Assembly (NCBI GenBank): GCA_021827885.1
Contig: JAKAUD010000086.1
Span: 1 to 7,586 of the forward strand
Source of the DNA: Thermoplasmata archaeon
GTDB taxonomy: Archaea > Thermoplasmatota > Thermoplasmata > Thermoplasmatales > Thermoplasmataceae
DNA length: 7,586 nucleotides
Direction of reading: 5' to 3'
A program made the position numbers and the translations under genes. The notes beneath the pieces were generated by a model. That model did no database searches, had not been told where the DNA came from, and saw only the letters and a program-made list of their open reading frames with translations. Positions 1 to 5,439 of this stretch are shown one piece after another; the stretch's first letter is position 1, and each line of letters opens with the position of its first letter.

Positions 1-91
1 TAGTATTCGCTTAAAACTTTAATCAAATCCCGACCGGTCCATTTTACGAACTTCATTTGTATCGAATTTGCCGCATATTTTTGGATTTCTT

Positions 92-464
92 CTATTGTTT
101 GTCTTTGGATTCTAACCGGAGAGTATCGTCATAGTACTCCCGTTCTCTCCTGATCAGACCATTTTCAAATTCTAAAACATCAACTTATCTTCTTGAGAGT
201 GGTTCAAGGTCTGGAATTACAACTCCTCTTTCTGGGTCTGAAACCATGTTCAAAACCTTGAACTTTTCTGGTACGTCCCTATAAGCTCTGATCATCGTCT
301 TAGCATAATCCTCTTTTCCAATCACAACTTTTCGCCTGCGGAGACCGTAAGAAATCCACTCCACATCTTGTGAGAGAAACATCTCGTATAGTTTCCAGTT
401 TCGATTGTTCTCTGCATTGAAGAATTTTATGAGTTTCTCTTCAAGTTCATTCTTTCTGAGTCAT
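92..464 (-). pseudogene. SnoaL-like / NTF2-fold polyketide cyclase-type protein, broken
   Basis: Joining frames on the minus strand gives a protein of about 124 codons that looks like the small SnoaL/NTF2-fold family: an N-terminal helix with FFNAENNRNW, then a DVEW strand, and a C-terminal VLEFENGLIRREREYYDD strand pair. The likely start is the ATG at 464-462 (MTQKE), with a weak AGGATG ribosome site upstream. Two lesions break it. A frameshift near 447-451, probably one extra base, brings a TGA after five codons. A TAA at 187-185 then splits SRR from VDVLEF in the same frame. The frame resumes in phase after the TAA and ends at TAG 94-92. Family members are often small enzymes or ligand-binding proteins of unknown substrate, and none can be assigned here. 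The family call rests on recalled motifs, not a search. The gene follows the toxin-antitoxin genes on the same strand. Confidence 0.6.
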
Positions 465-482
465 CTTTACATCCTTGACCAA

Positions 483-665
483 TCATTGATGCTTGCGTCC
501 GAGTTCCTTAAGAAAGTCTCTGGCATTTCTCACCTTTCCGTCCTCGATGTCCAGATCGCTCTCACTGATTTGGATCATTACGTGTTTATTCAGAAGTGTT
601 TCCAGAGTGGCAATCAAACTCTGAATAAAAGTACCAGCGGAGCAATGAACTGACTTACGAATCAT
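483..665 (-). CDS. Unrecognised 60-aa protein, third ORF of the toxin-antitoxin operon
   Basis: I do not recognise this protein. It begins MIRKSVHCSAGTF, has an amphipathic stretch around residues 13-30 (FIQSLIATLETLLNKHV), and ends in a charged helix-like segment with SDLDIEDGKVRNARDF. Two things support it as real. The ATG at 665-663 is preceded by AGGAGGA (678-672) with 7 nt between GGAGG and ATG, the best ribosome site on this strand. It also overlaps the toxin's 3' end by 11 nt, as coupled genes do. The composition is ordinary for a soluble protein. It could be an accessory factor of the toxin-antitoxin module, or the shortened front of an older gene, since the downstream DNA is decaying. 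The opposite-strand frame at 405-653 lacks comparable support. Confidence 0.5.
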   Translation of the reverse strand: MIRKSVHCSAGTFIQSLIATLETLLNKHVMIQISESDLDIEDGKVRNARDFLKELGRKHQ

Positions 666-909
666 AAACGTTCCTCCTATGGCCTATTCTTAACACCAGA
701 ATTATCAGTTTTTCCTTGTCAAGGTCCAAGATCACTCTGTAGTTTCCCACCCTAAGCCTGTATCCTTCGTCGCCAACGAGTTTCTTGACATAAGCATCGG
801 GTCTTATTCTTATCCTCTCAAGTGTTGAGATTATTCTCTGTTCGATTTCCCTATCAAGTTTTCTCAATTGTTTGAGAGCAAGATCAGAAAATATTACTTG
901 ATAGGTCAA
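655..909 (-). CDS. RelE/ParE-superfamily toxin (mRNA interferase-type)
   Basis: An 84-residue protein with the usual length and layout of archaeal RelE toxins: MTYQVIFSDLALKQLRKLD forms the first strand and helix, a second helix covers about residues 20-35, and the core sheet carries YRLRVGNYRV (50-59) and the C-terminal LRIGHRRNVY (73-82). The basic residues R51, R53, R58, R74, R78 and R79 lie where RelE homologues bind and cleave mRNA in the ribosomal A site. Whether this one cleaves mRNA or poisons gyrase, as ParE relatives do, cannot be told from sequence. The start is a TTG at 909-907 that overlaps the antitoxin stop as TTGA. It is chosen because the family motif begins exactly there and no in-frame ATG lies nearby. 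Translation is probably coupled to the antitoxin, which keeps toxin yield low. Confidence 0.85.
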   Translation of the reverse strand: MTYQVIFSDLALKQLRKLDREIEQRIISTLERIRIRPDAYVKKLVGDEGYRLRVGNYRVILDLDKEKLIILVLRIGHRRNVYDS

Positions 910-1124
910 AAGCCCAGTTCCTTCTTTACCTCTTCCAAGGTATGGTACTTTCCTTCTTTGATCTCCTGGCGAGCCTGAACCAGTTCTTTCTTTGCTTCTT
1001 CGTCCAGTTCATGGGAATCTTCCATAAGATCCCAGATAACCTCTTCGTAGGTCTCTTTGCTATATAACTTACGTTTTGACAGTTCCTTCTGTAACTTCTC
1101 ACTCACTTGTATCGTCGTTGGCAT
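906..1124 (-). CDS. RelB-like ribbon-helix-helix antitoxin
   Basis: A 72-residue acidic protein directly upstream of the RelE-type toxin, overlapping it by 4 nt. The N-terminal TTIQVSEKLQKELSKRK plus ETYEEVIWDLME (about residues 3-35) fits a ribbon-helix-helix DNA-binding domain of the short archaeal antitoxin type. The C-terminal ARQEIKEGKYHTLEEVKKEL (51-70) is the segment that wraps and neutralises RelE-family toxins. It would bind the toxin as a complex and also repress its own promoter, where a dyad overlaps the TATA-like box. The ATG at 1124-1122 has no ribosome site in front of it, consistent with a leaderless or near-leaderless first gene. The family call is by motif only; the pairing with the toxin makes it firm. 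Confidence 0.85.
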   Translation of the reverse strand: MPTTIQVSEKLQKELSKRKLYSKETYEEVIWDLMEDSHELDEEAKKELVQARQEIKEGKYHTLEEVKKELGF

Positions 1125-1125
1125 T

Positions 1126-1154
1126 GTGAATCACTATATTATACTATAATTCAC
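1126..1154 (-). promoter_or_regulatory. Promoter and probable operator of the toxin-antitoxin operon
   Basis: Immediately upstream of the antitoxin ATG lies a 29-bp imperfect dyad with outer arms GTGAAT and ATTCAC and an A/T-only centre. Read on the minus strand, ATTATAGTAT lies about 20-28 nt before the ATG, which fits a TATA box for a leaderless archaeal transcript. A dyad covering the TATA box and start region fits autorepression by the antitoxin-toxin complex, the usual control of RelBE-type loci. That role is inferred. Confidence 0.5.
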
Positions 1155-1232
1155 CACAGTATTTATTGCTTACGCCCTAAGCTATGGCGGACATAAACCG
1201 TTAGATCGTACTGGAACTTCCCCTATACAATT

Positions 1233-1519
1233 TTGCCTTTTCCATTACCTCAGGTGTATAAACAGTATCTGAAAGTGAAACATTTCATTATCGAAGACGT
1301 AGGAACCGCTAAACAACAAGGTATCAATTTTCTTGATACTGCTGAAGCATACGGAAATGGAAATAGCGAAAGGGTGTTGGGTAAAGCTTTGAAGAAATAT
1401 GGAAGAGAAAATTTTATCATTGCAACAAAAGTGGCGGGAGCCCATCTTCGATATGATGAACTCCGGAGAGCGGCTGAAGCAAGTATAAAACGTCTTGGTA
1501 CTGAGTATATTGATCTACT
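1233..1519 (+). pseudogene. Aldo/keto reductase, 5' fragment (interrupted by IS110-family element)
   Basis: This is the front part of an NADP(H)-dependent aldo/keto reductase of the oxidoreductase/potassium channel beta-like type. Clear family sequence runs from GINFLDTAEAYGNGNSERVLG through FIIATKVAG to ASIKRLGTEYIDLL, giving three of the four catalytic residues: Asp and Tyr of DTAEAY and Lys of ATKV. The first roughly 40-50 family residues, with the GxGTW-type strand, are not intact. The coordinates start at a TTG that opens the surviving frame, but residues before about 1275 do not look like the family. In another frame at about 1206-1240, RTGTSPIQF may be a worn remnant of the usual RTGLxxSPIGFG start. 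The IS follows codon IDL(L) and supplies a TGA at 1521. The other half resumes at 2864. Confidence 0.8.
1518..1519 (+). other. Left copy of the CT recombination core at the IS insertion site
   Basis: The CT at 1518-1519 precedes the left IS end, and the CT at 2862-2863 precedes the resumed host gene. Keeping only one CT yields CTA-CT-GTACC, which restores the reductase reading frame (IDLLYQIHWPD). A CT core is what IS621-type IS110 recombinases use. No longer target duplication is seen, which fits the family. Confidence 0.75.
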
Positions 1520-1533
1520 ATGAAAGAAGTTTT
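1520..1533 (+). repeat. Left inverted repeat of the IS
   Basis: ATGAAAGAAGTTTT is an exact inverted copy of the 14 bases at 2843-2856. It abuts the left CT core and introduces the TGA that ends the reductase fragment. Confidence 0.9.
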
Positions 1534-1538
1534 TTGAT

Positions 1539-1680
1539 CGTACTCCATAACGTGTTGAGTACGGGTCCGGGAAAGGCCACCGAACTGATCTTTGAGTTTC
1601 GAACTCGCTCTACAGGTTGGTGGCTTGCGGACCGACACCATGCCCTCTAACGAGGACGAATAGTAGAGTGTTTACCGGCC
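1539..1680 (+). ncRNA. Predicted bridge RNA of the IS110-family element
   Basis: Bridge RNAs of IS110 elements hold one internal loop that reads the target and one that reads the donor. Here, in order: a 5' hairpin of 7 bp (CGTACTC 1539-1545 with GAGTACG 1557-1563); an outer stem GGTCCG/CGGACC (1564-1569 with 1628-1633); a second stem (1574-1581 with 1619-1626, GCCACC/GGTGGC core); and an inner hairpin GAGTT-TCG-AACTC (1594-1606). These leave a target-binding internal loop. Its 5' strand holds TGATCT (1586-1591), identical to the left target flank at 1511-1516. Its 3' strand holds TACAG (1611-1615), complementary to CTGTA across the core and right flank. A following hairpin, CCTC-TAAC-GAGG (1644-1655), is flanked by GACACC (1634-1639) and ATAG (1660-1663), which match the joined IS ends. 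RNA ends are not determinable; structures were found by eye. Confidence 0.72.
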
Positions 1681-1695
1681 ACACATTTCCCGGAA

Positions 1696-1711
1696 TTACC
1701 AGAGGTGGTAA
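1696..1711 (+). promoter_or_regulatory. Hairpin over the transposase ribosome binding site
   Basis: TTACC (1696-1700) pairs with GGTAA (1707-1711) around the loop AGAGGT, ending one base before the transposase ATG. The ribosome site GAGGTGG (1702-1708) lies partly in the loop and partly in the stem, so folding would limit transposase translation. TTTACC at 1671-1676 could compete for the same GGTAA. The stem is short and the effect is inferred. Confidence 0.35.
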
Positions 1712-1712
1712 C

Positions 1713-2858
1713 ATGAGATATATAGGGATAGATGCACATAAACTTAGTGAATATATCTGCGTGACAGATAATGATGGAAAGATTGTAGAAGAATATAAGA
1801 TAGATAATACGGAGGAGAACTGGGCAGACTTCATGAAGAAGTATACCATAGATACAGAAATTGCAGTGGAAACGTCAACAGCCGGGAAATACGTAGCCCA
1901 TCTGTTAAGAGATCATGGATTGCATGTGCACCTTGCAAATTCAAAGGAGTTAAAACTCATATGGAAGTCAAAGAAGAAGACTGATAAAAATGATGCCAGG
2001 ATTCTGGCAAGATTACTCCGCACAGGTGATCTGCCGGAATCTTACCTTCCAACAAAAGAGATAGATGATATGAGGACAATGATAAGATACAGAAGATCAC
2101 TGGGTGAAGACATAACTGCCATAAAGAACAGGGTTCATGCAGTTCTAACACGCAATGGAATATCAATATCCTCATCAGATATCTTCGGCAGGCGATCCCT
2201 TCAGGTGATACTCGACTCTTCCAGGAATATGTCAGGTGCTGATAAGATTGTTCTTGCAGATCTCATATCACAATACAACGATATCAATGCACGTGTAAAG
2301 AGGATACAAAATCAGCTTGCATTAATGGGAAAGGGAATTGAGGGTATTAAGATATTAATGACAGTACCGGGTATTGACTATTACACCGCTCTCGGCATAT
2401 ATTCTGAAATAGGAGATATAACAAGATTTCCCGATGCTGAACACCTCTCATCATATACCGGTCCTGTTCCAGGGGTTGATCAGAGTGGAAACAGAGCAGT
2501 ATACGGTCATATAACAAAATCAGGACCATCTGTATTGAGATTTTTCCTTGTGAATTCAGTGCATTCTCTGATCAAGCTGTCTCCAACATTCAAAAAAATA
2601 TACAGAAAGCTGAAGAAAAGGATCGGAAAGAACAGGGCTATTATAGCAACAGCAAGGAAACTGGCAGTGATAATATTCAATATGCTTTCAAAGAATCAGC
2701 ATTTCGTGGATGATTACATGTTTCAAACACTATATGAAAGGAAGTTGAAGAACATGGAATCAAGTTCTAAAATGGCTCAGGAATTTCAACAGAAGGACAT
2801 GGAAAAAATAATAGGGGAAGTTAACATACAATCACAGTCAATAAAACTTCTTTCATGA
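1713..2858 (+). CDS. IS110-family transposase (DEDD recombinase with Tnp20 domain)
   Basis: A 381-residue recombinase that, with its bridge RNA, would excise the element as a circle and insert it at a matching target. The N-terminal RuvC-like DEDD domain shows D7 in IGIDAHK, E53 in AVETSTAG, and D91 and D94 in KTDKNDAR. A coiled linker covers roughly 120-210. The C-terminal Tnp20 domain shows MTVPGI (216-221), IGDITRFP (233-240) and SSYTGPVPGVDQSGNRAVYGHITKSG; S258 in QSGN is the likely nucleophilic serine. The ATG at 1713 is chosen because GAGGTGG lies just upstream and the family begins at MRYIGIDAHK. An in-frame extension back to 1617 runs through the RNA structure and looks noncoding. The last codons and TGA lie in the right inverted repeat. 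All key residues are present, so the enzyme is probably functional. Confidence 0.95.
   Translation: MRYIGIDAHKLSEYICVTDNDGKIVEEYKIDNTEENWADFMKKYTIDTEIAVETSTAGKYVAHLLRDHGLHVHLANSKELKLIWKSKKKTDKNDARILARLLRTGDLPESYLPTKEIDDMRTMIRYRRSLGEDITAIKNRVHAVLTRNGISISSSDIFGRRSLQVILDSSRNMSGADKIVLADLISQYNDINARVKRIQNQLALMGKGIEGIKILMTVPGIDYYTALGIYSEIGDITRFPDAEHLSSYTGPVPGVDQSGNRAVYGHITKSGPSVLRFFLVNSVHSLIKLSPTFKKIYRKLKKRIGKNRAIIATARKLAVIIFNMLSKNQHFVDDYMFQTLYERKLKNMESSSKMAQEFQQKDMEKIIGEVNIQSQSIKLLS
2843..2856 (-). repeat. Right inverted repeat of the IS
   Basis: AAAACTTCTTTCAT is the exact reverse complement of the left repeat. It encodes the last transposase residues (KLLS) and the first base of its stop codon. 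GACAC then separates it from the right CT core. Confidence 0.9.
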
Positions 2859-2863
2859 CACCT

Positions 2864-3471
2864 GTACCAGATTCACTGGCCAGATCCATGGGAACAGATT
2901 CCTTTTTCTCAGACATTTAAGGCCATGAAAGAACTTTACGAAAAGGGAAAGATTAAGGCTATTGGTGTGAGCAACTTTTCAGTCAGGGATCTCGAAGAAG
3001 CTATGAACATACTTGGAGATGTTCCAATCGTATCCAATCAGGTAAGGTATAACCTGATCCAGAGAAATATTGAGGAGGAGGTTTTGCCATTTTGTAGAAA
3101 GAACAAGATAACTATTATTGCCTGGAGCCCGCTGGCACAGGGAGTACTTTCCGGAAAATATAATAAAGAAAACGCTCAAAAGGAGACATTCGAGAAGGAA
3201 ATGAATTATTTACGCCAAAGAACCTGGACTCGCTAAGGGACACATACTTGCGGTTTTAAAAGGGCTGTCTAAAAAATATTCCAAGACTTCAGCACAGATT
3301 GCCCTTAACTGGTTGATCTCAAAGAAAGATGTAATTCCAATCCCTGGCGCAAAAAATAGTAAACAGGCACCGGAAAACGCTGAATCTGCTTCATTCAAGC
3401 TTGAAAATAAGGACATATCCGAACTTGATTCTGTCTATGCCTCAACCAAAATAGATTACCTTCCTGATTGA
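2864..3471 (+). pseudogene. Aldo/keto reductase, 3' fragment (frameshifted)
   Basis: This continues the reductase after the IS. YQIHWPDPWEQIPF gives the fourth catalytic residue, His of QIHW. KGKIKAIGVSNFSV, NQVRYNLIQR, IIAWSPLAQGVLSGKY and the cofactor-binding IPIPGAKNSKQAPENAES follow in family order. A single-base frameshift, probably an extra T within 3201-3212, moves the reading frame. Without correction the protein ends at TAA 3234-3236; in the shifted frame YAKEPGLAKGHIL continues to TGA 3469-3471, ending KIDYLPD. All catalytic and most cofactor residues survive across the two fragments, so decay is recent. Even precise loss of the IS would not restore the enzyme, given this frameshift and the damaged N terminus. 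Confidence 0.85.
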
Positions 3472-3538
3472 AATTTATAAAATATTTAAATTGATCACTG
3501 TGTTTTAATTTCAAATATAGGTAATCAACCATTTCTTT

Positions 3539-3579
3539 TTTGTTTCGAGACCTCTATGAAACAAATTTTTTTATTTTTT
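3539..3579 (+). terminator. Hairpin and T-tract terminator after the reductase pseudogene
   Basis: TTTGTTTC (3539-3546) pairs perfectly with GAAACAAA (3558-3565) around an 11-nt loop. It is followed by seven Ts, an A and six Ts. Archaeal termination depends mainly on the U-tract, which is strong here. It separates the reductase from the transporter operon. Confidence 0.6.
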
Positions 3580-3600
3580 GCCCCATATCTTTGATTTTAC

Positions 3601-3628
3601 CTTTAAAATTCACATGAAACTTAAATTG
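3601..3628 (+). promoter_or_regulatory. Candidate TATA boxes of the ABC exporter operon
   Basis: CTTTAAAATT (3601-3610) and CTTAAATT (3620-3627, preceded by GAAA as a possible BRE) are the best TATA-like sites upstream of the first exporter gene. The second would start transcription near 3650, leaving a short leader. The left operator arm CTAATTA at 3645-3651 is a third candidate if the message is leaderless. No ribosome site precedes the ATG at 3673. Confidence 0.35.
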
Positions 3629-3643
3629 AATGACGTAATGTGT

Positions 3644-3665
3644 GCTAATTAACAGAATAATTAGC
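3644..3665. promoter_or_regulatory. Perfect inverted repeat, probable repressor operator of the exporter operon
   Basis: GCTAATTA and TAATTAGC form exact 8-bp arms separated by ACAGAA, ending 7 bp before the exporter ATG. The size, symmetry and position over the expected transcription start fit a dimeric winged-helix repressor of the MarR or PadR type, the usual controllers of drug exporters. No such regulator gene is in the window, so its identity is unknown. Confidence 0.5.
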
Positions 3666-3672
3666 GTTCACT

Positions 3673-5439
3673 ATGAATAACCCAATAAATTTAAGGAGGA
3701 GGATAAGTAATGTAATAGCCGTCCTTTATCCTCTATATTTCGGCTCGAAGTATCTGAAGGGAAAGAGATGGGTCTTATATTCAGTGATTTTAATATCAAT
3801 CATCACCTCTGCTACCAGACTTCTGATACCGGTACTTATTGGTGATGCAGTATCATCCATTCAATCATTGAATTTCACCACCCTTGAATATTTTGCAATA
3901 TTAATCCTGATAGTTTCCGCTATTTCAGGTTTTTTCCAGTTCTTCGTTAATTATGGTTCGCAATACATCAGCCAGCTTTATGCGTATGGAATGAGGAGGA
4001 ACATTTTTGACCATCTGATGAAGAAAAAGTTTCTGTTTTTTGAAACGCAGACCTCCGGTGATCTTTTATCAAGATCCACAATGGATGTTGATGCAACTCG
4101 AAACTTCATCATGAATACCACAAATCAGCTTTTACCAACACTCTTCATGATCCTTTTCAGCGTAGTATTCCTGTTTATCCTTAACCCTATTTTTTCCATA
4201 ATTTTCATCGTTACAGTTCCTGTATTAATATTGACCGGCGTGGTATTTCAGAGAAAACAAAGATTGCACTGGAGAAAAATAAGAACATATTATGGAAACA
4301 TGAATGAAGAGCTTCAGGAGAATATTGTGGGAAACAGAGTTGTAAGAGGTTTTTCCATTGAAGATGAAGAGATAAAAAAATTCAATAACACCACAACATC
4401 TTATTTTGATGAATATATGGATGTGGCCCGCCTCAGGGGCTTTTATAATAACCTTATGCCATTAACCATAAGCATTGCTGCGACTGCAATATTGCTATAT
4501 GGTGGATATACCTCAATTATTAATGCATCACAGGTCGGGAACCTTGTTGCTGCAGTGAATATATTCAGTATAATGACCTTTCCAATTAGTTTCCTTGGAA
4601 GATTAATAGTATTTTCGGAAAACGCCAGAGCGGGCATCCAGAGAATTAATGTCGTTTTATCCGATGAAATGCAGGAGGATATCCAGGGTCCAAATAGAAC
4701 AAAACACAGTGGGGACCTGGAAATAAAAAATGTCTCTTTTCAGAGAGGTAAGCGGTACATATTCAAAGGAGTTAACCTGAAAATCCCTCAGGGAGAAATA
4801 GTTGGAATTACAGGAAAAACAGCATCCGGAAAAAGTTCTTTTGTAAATCTCATTCCCAGATTTTATGAACCAACCTCTGGAATAATTTCCATTGGAGGGC
4901 AAGATATTTCACAGATTCCTCTTTCCGAACTTAGAAGGACCGTGGCGCTGGTGCCACAGGAGATAACTCTCCTTTCAGGAACAATAATGGATAACATCAC
5001 TCTAAGCGATACCACCTTAAGCATGGATGCCGTTGTGAAAGCTGCCAAGATTGCAGACATAGAAGATTTCATAGATTCATTACCAGAAAAATACAATACA
5101 AGGGTGGGAGAGAGAGGTATTACCTTGTCAGGAGGACAAAGGCAAAGAGTTGCTATTGCCAGAGCCATAGTGGCTGAACCCAAAATTTTAATTCTGGATG
5201 ATGCAACTTCCAGTGTTGATCCTGAAACTGAACTTGAGATCTTAAAAAGAGTCAGGGCAGAAATGTCAGGAACTACCGTTCTTATTGTAACACACAGGGA
5301 TTCTGCTATAAAATTCGCTGATCGGGTTCTTCTATTACAGAATGGATCTGTGGAAGAGATATTTGACATTACCAGCGATTTAAAGGGAATTACCGATGGT
5401 TATACTTTCGATGGTGGAGGTGATAGCAATGCCGCGTAG
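3673..5439 (+). CDS. ABC exporter half-transporter, subunit with degenerate Walker B (heterodimer partner 1)
   Basis: A 588-residue type IV (ABCB-like) half-transporter, of normal length for the family. An N-terminal membrane domain has about six helices (near 33-55, 73-95, 150-171, 172-192, 263-284 and 290-312), with the coupling-region sequence FFETQTSGDLLSRSTMDVD (122-140). The ATPase domain follows: Walker A GKTASGKS (381-388), Q-loop Q429, signature LSGGQ (485-489), Walker B ILILDD (505-510), D-loop SSVD and H-loop H541. The residue after the Walker B Asp is D510, not the catalytic Glu, so its own ATP site is the weak one, while its signature completes the partner's active site. The substrate is unknown; drugs, lipids or peptides are possible. 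It is first in a two-gene operon, with no ribosome site before the ATG and an operator-like repeat just upstream. Confidence 0.93.
   Translation: MNNPINLRRRISNVIAVLYPLYFGSKYLKGKRWVLYSVILISIITSATRLLIPVLIGDAVSSIQSLNFTTLEYFAILILIVSAISGFFQFFVNYGSQYISQLYAYGMRRNIFDHLMKKKFLFFETQTSGDLLSRSTMDVDATRNFIMNTTNQLLPTLFMILFSVVFLFILNPIFSIIFIVTVPVLILTGVVFQRKQRLHWRKIRTYYGNMNEELQENIVGNRVVRGFSIEDEEIKKFNNTTTSYFDEYMDVARLRGFYNNLMPLTISIAATAILLYGGYTSIINASQVGNLVAAVNIFSIMTFPISFLGRLIVFSENARAGIQRINVVLSDEMQEDIQGPNRTKHSGDLEIKNVSFQRGKRYIFKGVNLKIPQGEIVGITGKTASGKSSFVNLIPRFYEPTSGIISIGGQDISQIPLSELRRTVALVPQEITLLSGTIMDNITLSDTTLSMDAVVKAAKIADIEDFIDSLPEKYNTRVGERGITLSGGQRQRVAIARAIVAEPKILILDDATSSVDPETELEILKRVRAEMSGTTVLIVTHRDSAIKFADRVLLLQNGSVEEIFDITSDLKGITDGYTFDGGGDSNAA
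5415..5422 (+). promoter_or_regulatory. Ribosome binding site of the second exporter gene
   Basis: GGAGGTGA lies 6 nt before the ATG at 5429, inside the last codons of the first subunit, where it encodes part of the GGGD tail. It decides the start of the second gene in favour of MPRSYEEEEE over the in-frame extension to 5396, and couples translation of the two subunits. Confidence 0.85.

Larger units (their letters stand above)
1520..2863 (+). mobile_element. IS110-family insertion sequence with a left-end bridge RNA
   Basis: A 1,344-bp element in a normal size range for the family. Both ends are fixed by the split reductase gene, which rejoins in frame when the element and one CT are removed. 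It carries one DEDD/Tnp20 transposase and a roughly 190-nt noncoding left end. There is essentially no noncoding right end, because the transposase stop lies 4 nt from the core. A perfect 14-bp inverted repeat, ATGAAAGAAGTTTT, starts right after the left core and ends 5 nt before the right core. Inverted repeats near the tips are typical of the IS1111 subgroup, whereas a left-end noncoding RNA is typical of the IS110 subgroup, so it mixes traits of both. It seems complete and may be active, since the transposase frame, catalytic residues and RNA structure are all preserved. Confidence 0.9.

Noticed and set aside
1..128. Minus-strand open frame leaving the left edge (contains MKFVKWTGRDLIKVLSEY from an ATG at 56)
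   Set aside because: Too short to judge, with no ribosome site and no recognised motif. It could be the start of a gene whose body lies outside the window.
405..653. 82-codon plus-strand frame rich in Ser and Phe
   Set aside because: It lies opposite the 60-aa ORF and the start of the SnoaL-like pseudogene, has no ribosome site, and its composition is that of an antisense frame.
1617..1712. In-frame 32-codon extension of the transposase
   Set aside because: It overlaps the bridge RNA structures, begins with family-unlike residues, and a good ribosome site supports the ATG at 1713.
1519..2863. Search for a CRISPR array or tRNA as the insertion target
   Set aside because: The IS sits in a protein gene. 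No regularly spaced repeats or tRNA cloverleaf were seen anywhere in the window.
4863..5369. 168-codon minus-strand frame opposite the first exporter ATPase domain
   Set aside because: It is a shadow of the well-supported exporter gene, whose motifs are all on the plus strand.
5396..5428. Earlier start of the second exporter subunit
   Set aside because: No ribosome site there; GGAGGTGA points to the ATG at 5429.
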